6,437 bases of DNA from Clostridiales bacterium (GTDB taxonomy: Bacteria > Bacillota > Clostridia > Peptostreptococcales > NVVX01): the NCBI GenBank assembly GCA_021129785.1, contig JAJOKQ010000157.1, forward strand, positions 1 to 6,437, written 5' to 3'. Positions within the stretch are counted from its first letter, which is position 1. Each line of letters begins with the position of its first letter. Shown piece by piece: positions 6,368-6,437 of this stretch. The notes under the pieces are model-generated. The model was given only the letters and a program-made list of their open reading frames with translations, did not search any database and had not been told where the DNA came from. The translations under genes were made by a program, and so were the position numbers.

Positions 6368-6394
6368 GTTAATTTAAGAGAACAGTGGTATATA
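6366..6394 (+). promoter_or_regulatory. Putative sigma-A-type promoter with extended -10
   Basis: TTGTTA (6366-6371) and TATATA (6389-6394) are separated by 17 bases, and a TG dinucleotide (6386-6387) forms an extended -10. Transcription would start near 6401, leaving about 25 bases of leader before the ATG at 6427. The surroundings are very A/T-rich, and alternatives such as TGCTAATAT (6404-6412) exist, so the exact hexamers are uncertain. Confidence 0.45.
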
Positions 6395-6426
6395 TATAGT
6401 ATATGCTAATATAGTGGTGACTTTTT

Positions 6427-6437
6427 ATGAAGACAAA
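6427..6437 (+). CDS. Start of a gene cut by the window end (product unknown)
   Basis: An ATG at 6427 is preceded by GGTGA (6416-6420) at a spacing of 6 bases and by a terminator and promoter-like region. Only the codons for Met-Lys-Thr are visible, so nothing can be said of the product. The arrangement of terminator, promoter, ribosome binding site and ATG suggests a new transcription unit. Confidence 0.4.

Overview
The window is A+T-rich, and every gene lies on the + strand. Strong AGGAGG-type ribosome binding sites, TAA-biased stops and the families present point to a low-GC Gram-positive bacterium, most likely a member of the Clostridia. The genus cannot be told from sequence alone.

Positions 1-2955 hold the 3' end of a cell-envelope glycan cassette. 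It starts with the C-terminal half of a family-4-type glycosyltransferase cut by the window edge. A small single-pass membrane protein of the DUF4330 family follows, then a CsaB-type polysaccharide pyruvyltransferase, then a WecG/TagA/CpsF (GT26) glycosyltransferase. The last two genes are translationally coupled. In established systems (Bacillus anthracis CsaB; Paenibacillus alvei CsaB and TagA), TagA adds ManNAc to lipid-linked GlcNAc and CsaB ketal-pyruvylates that ManNAc. The product is a secondary cell wall polymer that anchors SLH-domain proteins. The same role is inferred here.

Positions 3017-5658 hold a YitT-family membrane protein (DUF161 + DUF2179) and a transketolase split into N- and C-terminal subunit genes. 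The three are tightly packed and are probably co-transcribed. The split transketolase should supply pentose-phosphate interconversion; the YitT protein has no firmly established function.

Positions 5749-6222 contain the most interesting object: a membrane-anchored PrcB-like protein (C-terminal PrcB_C-type domain) whose frame is interrupted by TAA at 5989-5991, just before the conserved domain. A second in-frame TAA lies at the third codon of the start favoured by the Shine-Dalgarno position. No in-frame ATG, GTG or TTG lies between the main stop and the conserved domain, so this is read as a decayed gene. All intact genes here end in TAA or TGA without internal stops, which argues against code reassignment.

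Positions 6223-6437 are non-coding apart from the extreme end. They hold a strong rho-independent terminator (6299-6367), a plausible extended -10 promoter (6366-6394) and the first codons of a further gene starting at 6427. No rRNA, tRNA, CRISPR array, insertion sequence or integrase was seen.
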